From positions 3,961,021 to 4,025,020 of the forward strand of contig NC_081541.1 in NCBI RefSeq assembly GCF_901000735.1: 64,000 bases of DNA, given 5' to 3'. The stretch is from Corylus avellana. Taxonomy: Eukaryota > Streptophyta > Magnoliopsida > Fagales > Betulaceae. The notes beneath the pieces are model-generated. The model was given only the letters and a program-made list of their open reading frames with translations, did no database searches and was not told the origin of the DNA. Made by a program: the position numbers and the translations under genes. This document shows positions 1 to 10,451 of this stretch, piece by piece; the first letter of the stretch is position 1; each line of letters opens with the position of its first letter.

Positions 1-88
1 TCGTCGAACCAGGCGTGCGATGGAGTAAGTGAGGCCTCGGGCGGCATGTGTGGAGGAGCTGGCACGTGGGAAATACTGACGTGGTCAT
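1..88 (-). CDS. VTE4: Gamma-tocopherol methyltransferase, 5' end only (runs off left edge)
   Basis: This is the first 29 codons plus one base of a second VTE4 copy, reading leftwards out of the window. The ATG is at 88-86. Base 1 pairs with base 47852 of the complete copy without any indel, so 88 matches that copy's ATG at 47765. The only difference I see in this stretch is a silent CCG/CCT change in a proline codon. The visible residues (MTTSVFPTCQLLHTCRPRP...) belong to the plastid transit peptide, so the catalytic domain lies outside the window. Whether the copy is intact cannot be judged here. The orientation is opposite to the copy at 47765. Confidence 0.85.
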   Translation of the reverse strand, partial: MTTSVFPTCQLLHTCRPRPHLLHRTPGST

Positions 89-1140
89 GGAGTCTCTCTG
101 CCACCCTTCACTTTATGTCCCCATTCAGTACTCTGCGCTATTTTCTTGATTTGTCCTTTGAAAAAACCAACAAAGATCTTAATATTAATCAGATGATGAT
201 GACCCATCTATGTACTGATTAGTGCTTGATGGCAAATTGATCGGACGGTCGTAGATTGGTAATGCAAAGTTTGATTTTTATTTTTTTTTTGAATAACAAA
301 GTTTGATTATATTGAGAGTATTATGCCCTTCGAAAAAAAAACTTCACTTTACCTATTCAACTTTCACTCGATTTTATAAACTTTCTTAAATTTTTAAATC
401 TCTTATTTTAAATTCTTGAACTTTTAATTACTCTCAATTAGAACCTTTCGTTAATTTTAGCCGTTAAAAATATAAAAAAGACCAAAATATCTTTAATTTT
501 TATTTTTTTAAAAATAAAAAAAATTTAAGTTAAAATTTTATACAAAAGTAAGTAATATAAACATTATATAACGTTTAAAATCTAACGGAAAAGTCTATAT
601 TAAAAGTAATTGAAAATTTAAAAGTTTAAAATGAAAGATTTAAAAGTTTAAAGAACTTGTAAAATCGAGTAAAATTAGAAAAAAAATAAAGTTTTAAAAA
701 ATAATAATAATAATTGAGAGAATAGGCGGTCACGACTCACGTGATGCGGACGTGGTGGCTGGCAGATTCTGCTAGATATAGGTGCATACGCGAATAGCGG
801 GTCAAATTCGGAAACGGATCCTCTCCCTTTCATGTGAAAGCGAGAGTATCCGGTTGACGCGCGGTAACGATTGTCTTCTAAGGTCCAGAAGCTGCCACCT
901 CATTTAAAAGTCCATAACGTTGTTTTCTTATAGTGTACGTTAGGTTTGGTAGCTGCCAGCTGAAAAAGAAATATGAATAGGAAAAGACAAACTAGAGAAT
1001 AGGAAAAAACAAAACCCCACTTGAATCCCTCTCATCTCTCTCTCTCTCTCTCTCTCTCTGATAACTGAACTAATCTTCTCTCTCCATCTCTCTCATGGCT
1101 GAAATTGATTGTCTTACAAAACCAAATATCAATACCACCA
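89..1140 (-). promoter_or_regulatory. VTE4 upstream region, left copy
   Basis: Upstream region of the left VTE4 copy, near-identical in inverted orientation to 46729-47764. It holds a G-box CACGTG at 738-743, a CT microsatellite near 1032-1060 that could lie in a distal leader, and a MITE at about 330-700. No confident TATA box was assigned. Confidence 0.6.
330..700. repeat. A/T-rich MITE in VTE4 promoter (left copy)
   Basis: The two ends are imperfect inverted repeats of roughly 100 bp. The left arm around ACTTTCACTCGATTTTATAA pairs with the reverse complement of the right arm, which ends near TTGTAAAATCGAGTAAAATT. There is no coding capacity. The same element sits in the right copy's promoter at about 47155-47520, so insertion preceded the duplication. 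Confidence 0.6.
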
Positions 1141-1785
1141 CACCTCTAAAGCTCTTTGGCTTCAACACCCATAACGTTTCAGAAGAAAACGACTCAGATT
1201 CAAGCAAATCCCTATCTGGGAATCAATCACCAAAAATCGGCACCTCCCTAGAGAGCATAAACTAAAAATATCTCTCTCACCCTCTCTGTGTGCTTGTGCG
1301 TGGGTGAATCATGCAAACAATTTTATGCAATGGTGGTCCAGTTTTTTTTTCCCCCTCAATCATAAGTAAAGTTCTCAAAAATTTAGGAGGAGTGCTGCAC
1401 AATTCAAAAAGTTAATCATAAGATTTATTATTTTAAAAAGTTCGTCACAAAGTCATTAGATAATAACATTAGATAATAACACTTCGTTTGAAAACTAACT
1501 TTTAAATAGAAAATTTAGGAATTATATCATTTCTCAAAATATAAATAAGGCTGCCGTGTTGCTGTTGTCGTCCTTGATTGTTGGATGATGGTAGACAATC
1601 TGGCACCACACGATTTATTATTTCCGTGGAAAAAGGAAAAGAAAAGAAAATAAGGAACCAGATGGGGGGATTTGCTTGAATCTGAGTGATTTTCTTCCGA
1701 AACGTTATGGATGTTGAAGCCAAAGAGCTATGAGAGAAAACATTATTCAGAGATCGGAGGGATTCAAGTGGGTTTTCTATTTGTC
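1141..1785. repeat. Inverted-repeat insertion present only in left VTE4 upstream region
   Basis: Arms at about 1145-1215 and 1655-1732 are inverted copies of each other (GCTCTTTGGCTTCAACA in both, about 90% alike). The unit ends with a fragment near 1755-1780 that inverts the sequence at about 1005-1030. The right VTE4 copy has only a short CTCGC...GCGAG stem at the matching place (46700-46730). It looks like a MITE-type insertion or a foldback rearrangement that distinguishes the two copies. Confidence 0.55.
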
Positions 1786-1869
1786 ACCATCTCCCCCACC
1801 CACCACCACTGTCGCCATCGCTACCTCGCTCACCATTCCTTGACTTCGCTTCCCATCTATCCTAATTCA

Positions 1870-3180
1870 AATTGGTAATAGGATTTTCTTCCGCATAAAA
1901 TGGACAGAAAAATATTTAATTCATGGCTAAGATTTCTTTTTAAAAATTTTAAAGCCATAAATAAGACATTTGTCTTCTTAACAAAAAAATAATAATAAAA
2001 TATTATTTCATATTTATAAAAAAAAAAAAAGGTAATCAGATAATAAGCTTCATGGATTAACCCTCCAAAATTTAGAATTTGGTTTTTTTCAAAATTTATT
2101 CATAGCTTCAATCGAAACTAATAATAGCCTATACTGCCAAAATTTTAAATGTTATGCTCATCAAAATGCATTGTTATCTCATTAAATAATTTTTTTATTA
2201 ATTTACTTTTAAAATTTAAATCTAAAAAAAAAAATTCAAAGGCAATACCACCCCTGTCCAAGCAAGCCACCCCAAACCACTCATAGGCCACCGAGCCACC
2301 CCTAGGGTGGAGGGGTGGCCTATGCCTCGAAGCCATCCTATGGGTGGTTTGGGTTGGCTCGTAGGCCACCCCAAACCCTTTAGGGGTGGGCAAATCACCC
2401 CTGGGGTGGCAGCCACCCCATAGGAGTGTTGCCACCCCTTTAATTTTTTCTAATTTTTTACCTTTTTAATTTTTAGATTTAAATTTTAAAATTAAATTAA
2501 TAAAAAAATAATATTTTAATTAGGTGAAACAATGCGTTTTGTTTAGGACTAACGGCTATTAAAAACTTTTGACGGTAGAAATTTTATTATCATTTCGATT
2601 GACCCATGGAATAAATTTTCTAAACAAAAAAAACAATTAAGATTTTAAAATTTTGAAAGGTTAACTTAGGGACTTATTATACAAATTACCCTCACCAATT
2701 GGGAGCTGGCAGTTTTGGCCATCCCATGCCCTTGGTAGCCCGCCACCCCCAAGGGCTAAATCTAAAAAAAAAAATTGTTTGGCCTGGGGATGGCCATCCA
2801 GATTCCCAGCAGCCATGGGGGTGGCTTAGGCCACCCTAGACGGCCAGTTTGGGGTGGCCGAAGCCACCCTAGGCCCAATGTGGTGGCCGGAACAATTTTT
2901 TTATTATTTTTTCGTTTGGCCCTTGGGGGTGGCTGGACCACCCCCGTTGGGCTTGGGAGTGGCCGAAGCCAACTCAGCCTCCAACTAGCCACCCCTTAAT
3001 TTTTTATAATTTTGTTTTTAAATTTTTTTTAATATAAAATAATATTTTATTATTATTTTTTATTAGTGTGACAGATGTCTCATTTGTGTCTCTATGATTT
3101 CTAAGAATAAATCCTAATCATGAACTGGATGTTCTCTAATTCAAAATGGACTGGAGATGATCCTATTCCCATAAATTGAG
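1870..3180. repeat. Nested MITE cluster with GGGGTGGC-rich hairpin cores
   Basis: The outer arms (about 1870-2030 and 3030-3180) are inverted copies carrying an AATAGGAT-type end and an ACAAATGAGACAT-like block. Inside lies a second element (about 2031-2690) whose ends, CCCTCCAAAATTT and the reverse complement of AATTTTGAAAGGTTAAC, are also inverted over more than 150 bp. Its centre (2240-2440) is packed with GCCACCCC/GGGGTGGC blocks that fold on themselves. A further GGGGTGGC-rich core fills about 2700-3000. The apparent reading frames here are by-products of the G/C-rich repeats. Confidence 0.6.
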
Positions 3181-3253
3181 GTATTGGAGCCGCGTGCTGT
3201 AGTAGAAGATTAGCCTCTCGTTTAAACACGGGCCAACACAACTGACCTACATG

Positions 3254-3530
3254 GGTTTGTTTGATATCGCGATTTGAATATGTACGATTTTAAAAATTGT
3301 GTTTTTAAAAATTATATTTTTGAAATTGCTACTTTTTAAAATCATAAAGGTATTTGGTAAAACATATTAAAAAAAATATCAAGTATTTGTTACGAAAAAA
3401 AAAGATTTTGGTTTAAATTCGTACATTTTCAAATAAGCATCATTTAACCTGCTCATTGAAATCGGAGATTTTAAGTGTTTTATTTTAAAAACGCAAATTA
3501 TTCTTGCAAAATCACAATCCCAAACGCACT
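3254..3530. repeat. Small hAT-like MITE
   Basis: The left end GTTTGTTTGATATCGCGATT matches the reverse complement of the right end (GCGTTTGGGATTGTGATTTT as read inwards from 3530). Both arms continue as A/T-rich inverted sequence with GTTTTTAAAA blocks. It is about 280 bp and non-coding. Confidence 0.5.
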
Positions 3531-4622
3531 ATTAAGCTCTTTTATATCGAATGGAATTCATATATGCGTTAAGTCCAAGTATCGAGTTACCTTAGTCTTG
3601 ACCACTTTAGTTAAGGGTCATTATCAATTTTTAATTTTTAATTTTTTATGAGCTATAAAAGTGGAATGAAAAATAAGTATTTAAAATGACTTTATTTTAA
3701 TTGCTTAAATTGTTTTCCATTACATAACATTTATGCACTGAGACAGGGCGGAACTACATGTAGTCCCAAAATTTTTTTTAAAAGTCTTTAAAATTTAACC
3801 ACTAATTTTTATTTTTTTTTTTTAATTTTGCCCCCCAAACTCCGAATGCTAATTTCTACACCGATAGTGGAAGAAGATGTACAATGTAGTAAAAATTGAG
3901 ATAGCCAAGGACAGATAAGAATTTTTACCAGTTGCACAGATTTACCATTTAACTTTTAACTTGGCAAACGCATCATAAAAATCATTTGTCCAAGTTGAAT
4001 ATACCAAAGATAAAATCAACAGAATAATTTTTAATGCCAATTATTATTGAAAAACAAAAACAAATGAAAATGGACCAAAGGTCCAGTCTAATGAAATATT
4101 TGGACGAGGATCTCCAATAATTAGGCTATCCAAATTTCACAAAAATTTGAGTAATTTAAGAGAGAATGTTGTAATACTCACTTATATAGATAGAGCAGTC
4201 TAAAATGTGAGATCTTTATGTTCAGGGACAGGTGAACTCTACAATTCCCTTCTATTAAAAGAATGGGTCACGGATGACAATCGATGGTTTGAGAGTAATA
4301 TTGTCATCCATGGTTTGAGAGTAATATAAGACTGGAAGGATCATCAGTTGAATTGCTGGAAGATAAAATGGCCACCCCAAGAGTGAGCAGCAGAACTGCA
4401 GAAGCTTGTTCACTACAACAGATCAAATTACACCGAGACAAATGGGCTTGATCACTTTGTAGAAGCGCGGCCTTTGAGAGTGGTAACGCTAAAATTTGTG
4501 ATTTGTACACCAACTCCCTCACAAAATCCTACCATGTAAAGAAAATATTGCTGAAATAATATGCCACCGAAGAAGAATTAATTATAATAAGCTACAGTAG
4601 ATTTGGTAGATTGGAATTAGGA
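3531..4622. other. Intergenic, no recognised gene
   Basis: A/T-rich DNA. Around 3745-3880 is a relic resembling a common plant repeat (GGGCGGAACTACATGTAG followed by CCCCCAAA). A short open frame on the minus strand at 4304-4522 is not recognisable as any protein family. Confidence 0.4.
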
Positions 4623-4636
4623 AAACATGTAAAGAA

Positions 4637-5160
4637 TGAAATGGGATGAGATTGTTCAGGTGGGAATCAGTCATTGGGGGAATAAAAATCTGAAAGGTCT
4701 TCTATGCCGACTGGTGTTAGGATCTGTTGTCTATCATCTTTGGTGCACTAGGAATGAAATTAAGCATTTTGGACATCCACATACTGAAGATCAGCTGCTG
4801 AAGAGAATTCTTTGGGAAGTAAGAGCTAGGATAATTGGGAAGGGTAAATTTCCTAAGACTAGAGAGAATCTTCTCCTAGTGTCTTTATGAAATTTACCTG
4901 CAGATTTATTGATTTAAAATGTTTCTGCAGGATGTGATTTTGTGGTGTTTTGTTGTTTAGTTTTGTTTCTGTAAGACCTACTCTGGTTTGGGAGTTGTGG
5001 CTGGTTGTTTTTTTGCAGGATTTGTCCTTGCTTAGTCTAGGTGGATAGGTATCTGTGAGGCTTTGGTTTTGCTCTTTGCAGGGCTTGTAAATTGGTAATA
5101 CCTGGTGTATTGGTTTTGAGCTTTAATGAAGTTTGCTTATTCATCAAAAAAAAAAAAAAA
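4637..5160 (+). mobile_element. 5'-truncated LINE (L1-type) 3' end with poly(A) and target-site duplication
   Basis: It is flanked by a perfect 14-bp direct repeat, AAACATGTAAAGAA, at 4623-4636 and 5161-5174. The element ends in an A run at 5145-5160. Residues encoded at 4636-4890 (84 aa, containing VVYHLWCTRNE and VRARIIGKGKF) match the C-terminal end of the reverse-transcriptase zinc-binding region of plant LINEs, followed by a 3' UTR with TG-rich blocks. The reverse transcriptase and endonuclease are absent, as expected for an insertion truncated during target-primed reverse transcription. It cannot move on its own. Confidence 0.85.
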
Positions 5161-5174
5161 AAACATGTAAAGAA

Positions 5175-5899
5175 AGAAATGAACACCATATTGCCACTTG
5201 CCTCCCAATTTAACCTTGAAACTCACATCGTTGTTTCCCTTTCTAGAAAGACTCAGAATAGAAAGCATGACCTTTCATCTAAGCAAGGGATCTGGTGTTC
5301 TTTTTATTTCTTTATGGTATTACTTTTAGTGAGAAAATAAAATTACTGGGCTACAGCCCTACAATCCAAAAACAGAAGCTGGACAGCTATAGAGACAGCA
5401 ACTACAAGATAAAAGGATTCATGCCAAAAGTTGATCAAATAAAGCTAGCAGCAAAACTGAATGAAGCAAAAAAAGCATTAAGCCATCCCTTCAGGCTTCA
5501 AGCTAAAGTTTCATTATTCCTTCATTCGTCTAATCTATGAATCATAGCTAACTCATCATTAATGCTAAAAAGAATGAAACGCAAATCATTCTGATAAATA
5601 AATCAATTCCATTGCATAAATAGCAAAAAGTTACACCCGGCTGTGGCCGTTAAACAATTTAACATATGTAATGCAGATACATGCCTGCAAGGCTGCAATG
5701 CCTATATAATAACTAGTGCAAATAACTACTACTGCGAAGGCATTTACATATATGCCTGCAATGCCCTATGGTTCTACTGCCCCCATTAAATCATCATCAG
5801 CTCTAGGATTCACATAACAAATTCAACATAAAGAATGACGCATGAAAACAAGTAACAAATACTAGAATATAAATGTGTTATGCCACCTGTTGATTCAAT
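5175..5899 (-). other. 3' flank and probable 3' UTR of the CDI-like gene
   Basis: Sequence downstream (minus sense) of the transferase stop codon. Some of 5560-5899 is likely 3' UTR, but no clear polyadenylation signal was pinned down. Short open frames on the plus strand (5092-5540) resemble no known protein. Confidence 0.35.
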
Positions 5900-6670
5900 C
5901 TACTCTTCAACTTTCTTCTTCGTTTCCTTCATGTACTCCTCCATTTCATTCAACCACAGGTCCGCAAACTCACAATTCTTCCAAGCCTCAAACCAGGGTC
6001 CTCCACGAGTATAGTGTATCGCCTTAGGGAAAGTCGTGGAATCATTCTCAACAACCTTGTTATGGCCCTCGAGAAAATTCCAAACAAATGGGATCGACCC
6101 AATTTCATCATCCTCAAGCCACTGAAACCTATGAAGAAAAGCACCCGTTTGGGTATTCGCGACCTCAGGGGTCAAGACCCGGTTCTTGGGATGTCCACAA
6201 TTGTACAGCACCATTGAAGACCAATTCTTCCTTGGATACACTGTTTGCACAGCCCCATCCATTTTTGTAGTCTCTTTTGGGGTATAGTCGTGCTGAACAC
6301 ACATAATTGCATACTTATCATTGATCAAGTCCGTCAATTCCTTAATGTCTGTCAAGTACAGAAAATCACAGTCCACAAACATTGCCCAACCCTCATAATT
6401 GGCCAAGCAAGGTGTCAAGAACCGAGAAAACGAGAACTCAGTGCTCTCGAATTGGCCTCTTTCGCGCCAATATAAACCACTCTTTCTCAGATCTGATTGT
6501 TTTATTGGTATGATCTCGACGGGGATCGAGGACCACTTCAAGATCGAATGGCGACAGACCTCATACGCAAGATCCTCGCGTGGATCATAACCCACGAAGA
6601 TCTTGAAGGGTTTGTTCGCATCTCCTCCATTACTAGTCACTGCGTGAACCTTCCCATTACTCAAAGTCAT
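5900..6670 (-). CDS. CDI: CDI-like nucleotide-diphospho-sugar transferase, 256 aa
   Basis: The product is a single-exon coding region of 256 residues without signal peptide or membrane segment, so probably cytosolic. Residues 23-29 (KIFVGYD) begin a GT-A-like nucleotide-sugar-binding fold. A DxD motif (D100-C101-D102, in MFVDCDFLYLTD) is the expected metal and nucleotide-diphosphate site. The closest family I recognise is Arabidopsis At1g64980 (CDI), reported as needed for pollen germination and tube growth; the donor and acceptor sugars are unknown to me. The length fits that family. The ATG at 6670 lies one base inside the exon after a leader-intron acceptor, which supports this start. The gene has a TATA box and leader exon upstream. 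Nothing looks broken. Confidence 0.88.
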   Translation of the reverse strand: MTLSNGKVHAVTSNGGDANKPFKIFVGYDPREDLAYEVCRHSILKWSSIPVEIIPIKQSDLRKSGLYWRERGQFESTEFSFSRFLTPCLANYEGWAMFVDCDFLYLTDIKELTDLINDKYAIMCVQHDYTPKETTKMDGAVQTVYPRKNWSSMVLYNCGHPKNRVLTPEVANTQTGAFLHRFQWLEDDEIGSIPFVWNFLEGHNKVVENDSTTFPKAIHYTRGGPWFEAWKNCEFADLWLNEMEEYMKETKKKVEE

Positions 6671-6671
6671 C

Positions 6672-7197
6672 CTAGCAGATACTGATAAATGTTACTTCAC
6701 TGTTCACCAAAAAAAAAAATTCAAAGGTTCAGTAAAACAAGGAAGTGAAGAACGCTATGGAAAAATGTAAGTCTTATGCTTTTTGTTGGTTGAATTGTCG
6801 TAAATTGGGAAATTGAACAAAACCCAATGGTTGAATTGGTATCAATTGGACGGAAACCTTGCTTTTTCGAGAAGCCATTAACGAAATCAATGATTCAAGC
6901 ATGTAGCTTCCTTAATTTCCCACCAGTTTCCAGGTAACCAGACAGAACCCATTGCAAGAATCGGTCTATGTGCACATAAATAATTCAGCGATTTGCATTG
7001 CGAAAAACGAATAAGTACATATCAAATCAGAGAATTATTCAGCAAAGCAAATGATTGAAAAACCAGACGAGTAACTAAACCAACGTTTGGTTGCAAAGAA
7101 AATGTAGGAAAATGAAAAGAAATCTAACCTGAACAAAATACTAACCAGAGAGAATCACAATTAGACAGAGAGAGAGAGAGAGAGAGAGTGTGTGTAC
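6672..7197 (-). other. Leader (5' UTR) intron of the CDI-like gene
   Basis: On the minus strand the donor TAG|GTACACA is at 7198/7197 and the acceptor CTGCTAG| is at 6672, one base before the ATG. The intron is 526 bp and begins with a TG/AG microsatellite at about 7170-7195. Placement is by splice consensus only. Confidence 0.6.
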
Positions 7198-7396
7198 CTA
7201 AAGATTGGCAATGCAGATCTTGAAAGAGAACACTATCCCGCGTCTCTTTCTTTCTATATCTTTCTTGGACTTTCTTCGACTTTCCCCGAAAATTTGGTCC
7301 ACTAAAATTCTGCCTCTATTCCGTGGATGAGAGAGAGAGAGAGAAAGACGGGTGTAAGAACGTTGGTTGAGCTGTGAACCGAAGAGCGAGCGTGGC

Positions 7397-7405
7397 TTTT
7401 ATATA
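7397..7405 (-). promoter_or_regulatory. TATA box of the CDI-like gene
   Basis: TATATAAAA on the minus strand, about 200 bp upstream of the leader-intron donor. A transcription start near 7365-7372 would give a leader exon of about 170 nt with a CT-rich segment (about 7325-7345). Confidence 0.55.
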
Positions 7406-7539
7406 TGGGGAAGGGAGCCGAAGGAGCACTGAAGAGAATGGGATCTCGGTATGCTGACCGTAGGAGACGCGGTTTCTCTGCTGCGCTGTGGTTTGATGGA
7501 GCTACACGTGTAGACAGTGGGCCAATAGGAAAATACAAT

Positions 7540-8044
7540 CAGTTAATCAAGCCCATGGTTAACAGACAAATTGATTAGCTGCCGACAAATTTGTACTCAA
7601 ATTATGCATTTTATAAATATTTTTTTAAATAAAAATTGCTTCATTTGTCGATTTTTTTTTTATTCGAAAAAATTGTCCTAATGTGATATAAAAATTAAAA
7701 TAATAATAATAATTGTTGGTTTATTGTTAATTTTTTGTTTTGAAAAGAAAAAGTGTTTTTAAACAAAGTCATACACATATCGTGTGAAATATATATGGAT
7801 TTATAGGTCCATTTATGGTTTATGAATAAATTCATTACTACTTAAATAGAAAGTCATATGAGAGGCTCCTTTGGTTTTTTTTGACTGATTATTGCCTGAG
7901 CACAGCACTCATTCCCTAACATTTCAAATGGGATAAAATAGGCCACAAGATTAAAAGCCTTAAAAAAAAATGATTTTAAATTGATTTAGTCCAGAGCTAG
8001 AGGTAATTCAATATAATAAGCTTTGCTTCTCCCTCTTTTCCATG
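7540..8044. other. Intergenic, no gene seen
   Basis: A/T-rich upstream DNA between the CDI-like promoter and the pfkB pseudogene. I see no gene or well-defined repeat. Confidence 0.4.
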
Positions 8045-8324
8045 CTTAGCAAATAGCAATGCATCCATTAGGATTAGGGCCTAATGTCACCACAGCTCAT
8101 TGGCAGTGTTTAGCCAGAAATGATCAAGTGCAACTTCAGGATCAGCATTTTAGAAGCTCTGTTAATGCTTCGTCCTCATTGGCAAAGCAGAGGTGGTCTA
8201 TATTGCCCGACTCCAGTAACTGTAGAAGAGGTGCTTTAAAGTTTCCAACCATCTCAAAACTGGCCAAATCCATGGACACAAAAAGACCCTCTTGCTTGAA
8301 TAACTTGTAAATTGAATTTTGCAT
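8045..8324 (-). pseudogene. pfkB-type carbohydrate kinase pseudogene, middle exon
   Basis: On the minus strand this encodes KQEGLFVSMDLASFEMV, then LLQLLESGNID and CFANEDEA, which match a plant pfkB-family (adenosine-kinase-like, At5g43910 type) protein just downstream of its LQVIQA segment. The piece before KQEG has lost about six codons. After LLK a stop follows, and the continuing homology (ADPEVALD, FLAKHCQ, AVVTLGPN) needs at least two frame changes. It is therefore broken. The N-terminal exon of the same pseudogene lies at 10665-10893, with an LTR element and duplicated sequence between. Confidence 0.75.
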
Positions 8325-8385
8325 ATCTCAACAACAATCACTTGAATCCCTTAAAATCCAATATGTGCTCTCAACTCACTCAATA
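8281..8385. repeat. Block T, copy 1 (pseudogene segment duplicated around the LTR element)
   Basis: About 105 bp, from AAAAGACCCTCTTGCTTGAA to the ACTCACTCAATATAT end, recurring in the same orientation at 10537-10640 and, truncated, at about 10465-10515. The copies differ by a few bases. The block covers the LQVIQA...KQEG part of the pfkB pseudogene and its upstream flank. Confidence 0.75.
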
Positions 8386-8404
8386 TATATATATATATAT
8401 ATAT
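8382..8404. repeat. (AT)n microsatellite
   Basis: About 11 AT units directly abutting the left LTR end, obscuring any target-site duplication there. Confidence 0.8.
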
Positions 8405-9098
8405 TGTTGGGAAAATTAATAATTAATTGGCAACCAATTTCCCACCAGCCCTTTATACGAAAGACAAATTTGAAGAAAAAAAAACACACGAAAATATACA
8501 CCAATCACACACGTACACAAAGAATTTACGTGGTTCAGCAATATGCCTACGTCCAGGAGGCGTGATCCGGTCTCTTTCTTTACTATTGAGAAATATTGAG
8601 TACAATAGTACAAGCCTGAACCGCTCAAGTTTAATATCACAAACCCAAACCCTTAACCCCTTGTACACTCCACTTAACTACCCCACTCAACTGTCCCTCT
8701 CAAATACCCAGTAAAGAAAAACTCTCTACACTTTGTAAATGCCACAAAGTACTCTCACCAATTTGGATTTTTCGGAAAATCTCAACCAAGGACTACATAT
8801 CCTTTTATAGAGGCTTAATCGCGAAAAAATAGGAGAACAATTTTAATCCAATTGCTACTGGGAAAACGAAATCATCATGAATACAAAGCCTTTTCCATGA
8901 TGAAGATAAGCATTGCAGCTCACATGTTTATCCACACACATTTTCTCCAAAAAATCAAATTCCAAGTTGTTCTTGGACTCATTTTAAAACTAACATTTTA
9001 TTCTTATAGATAAATAGGACTTGAGTCCACCCACTTGAATATTGATATTTTTCAGCAATTATCTTCACACTTGTTGACAAATTGAGCCATTATCAACA
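8405..9098 (-). repeat. 3' LTR
   Basis: 694 bp. In plus orientation it begins TGTTGGGAAAATT and ends CCATTATCAACA. Aligns along its whole length with 9748-10422, with scattered substitutions and small indels (roughly 93-95% alike by eye), so the insertion is not recent. Confidence 0.85.
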
Positions 9099-9727
9099 AT
9101 CTCCACCTTGGCGAAAATTTGACAACCTCCACCTGAGACCTCAGGTCCGCATCTTGACCGATGCCCATCTCCACACCCTGAGATGTCATACGAAACATTG
9201 TCTACACCAACAATAATAATTCTACAAGAATTATCATGCTCCACCATAAAGAGCACATGCACTTAGAATTAAACCATTCCAAGAATTTTCATTTTCGGCA
9301 CATGTCGAAAAAATCCTGCTAAAAAATATTGTGCAACTTCCATGTTTGGTTCCCCAAGAAGTTCATCAACCATCGACACCCTTTTACATCACATACCCGA
9401 CATCAAAAAACCAAACCAATGTCTCGTATGCAAATGTAGACCCGCTAATAGAACACATCCATTATCTTGACATTTTTAGCGGTCATGCCAGAGGATGTAT
9501 ATGCCCTTCTCAAAGACCATCATCATAATCATCTCTCACTGCAGCGAGAGAAACACTATTAGTGTTTTTGGAGCAATCTATCGAACCTGCTCCTCTCAAC
9601 GTTTTGTGAAGCCTAGATTGGATGTCCTTGACTTGTATTTGCCACAAACCAAAGTTCATTCTCCTGTCGAACCTTTCAATCCCAAACTTCAAAAGACTGC
9701 ATTTCTTCTTAACAAGTAGAAATCCGC

Positions 9728-9745
9728 AACCAAGCTCTGATACCA
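9728..9745 (-). promoter_or_regulatory. Primer-binding site (initiator Met tRNA)
   Basis: The minus strand reads TGGTATCAGAGCTTGGTT two bases after the 5' LTR. The first 12 bases are the classic plant Copia primer-binding sequence. Confidence 0.85.
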
Positions 9746-9747
9746 AT

Positions 9748-10418
9748 TATTGGGAAAATTGATAATTAATTGACAACTAAGTTCCCACCAGCCTTTTATG
9801 CGAAAGACAAGTTTGGAAAGAAAACACACGAGAACACACACCAATCACACACGTACACAAAGAGTTTACGTGGTTCAGCAATATGCCTACGTCCACGGGG
9901 CGTGACCGGTCTCCTTCTTTACTATTGAGAAATATTGAGTACAATAGTACAAGCCTAAACCGCTCAAGTTTAATATCCAAAACCCAAACCCTTAATCCCT
10001 TGTACACTTCACTCAACTGTCCTTCTCAAATACCCAGTAAAAAAAAATTCTCTACACTTTGTAAATGCCACAAAGTGCTCTCACCAATTTGAATTTTCCG
10101 AATAATCTCAACCAAGGACTACATATCCTTTTACAAAGGCTTAATCACAAAAAATATAGGAGAACAATTTTAATCCAATTGCTGCGGGAAAATGAAACCA
10201 TCATGAATACAAAGTCTTTTTCATGATGAAGATAAGTATTGCAGCCCACATGTTTATCCATACACGTTTTCTCAAAAAAAAATCCAATTCTAAGTTGTTC
10301 TTGGACTCCTTTTAAAACTAACATTATCTTCTTATAGATAAATAGGACTTGAGCCCACCAACTTGAATATTGATATTTTTCAGCAATTATCTTCACACTT
10401 GTTGACAATTTGAGCCAT

Positions 10419-10422
<4 letters not shown>
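9748..10422 (-). repeat. 5' LTR
   Basis: Matches 8405-9098. The inner end has decayed from TGTTGGG to TATTGGG. The outer end is replaced by (TA)n(TG)n at 10418-10450. Confidence 0.8.

Positions 10423-10451
<29 letters not shown>

Larger units (their letters stand above)
8405..10422 (-). mobile_element. Non-autonomous Copia-derived LTR retrotransposon
   Basis: Two direct repeats of nearly 700 bp (8405-9098 and 9748-10422) flank an internal segment of only about 650 bp. Read on the minus strand, the right repeat is the 5' LTR. It is followed by a primer-binding site (reverse complement of 9728-9745, TGGTATCAGAGCTTGGTT) complementary to the initiator-methionine tRNA 3' end, as in Ty1/Copia elements. 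A polypurine tract, AAGGTGGAGAT, sits just before the 3' LTR (9099-9109). The 3' LTR has clean TG...CA ends (TGTTGATAATGG...CCCAACA). The internal region encodes no gag or pol, so movement would need another element's proteins. The outer edge of the 5' LTR is eroded into a TA/TG microsatellite. Confidence 0.85.
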
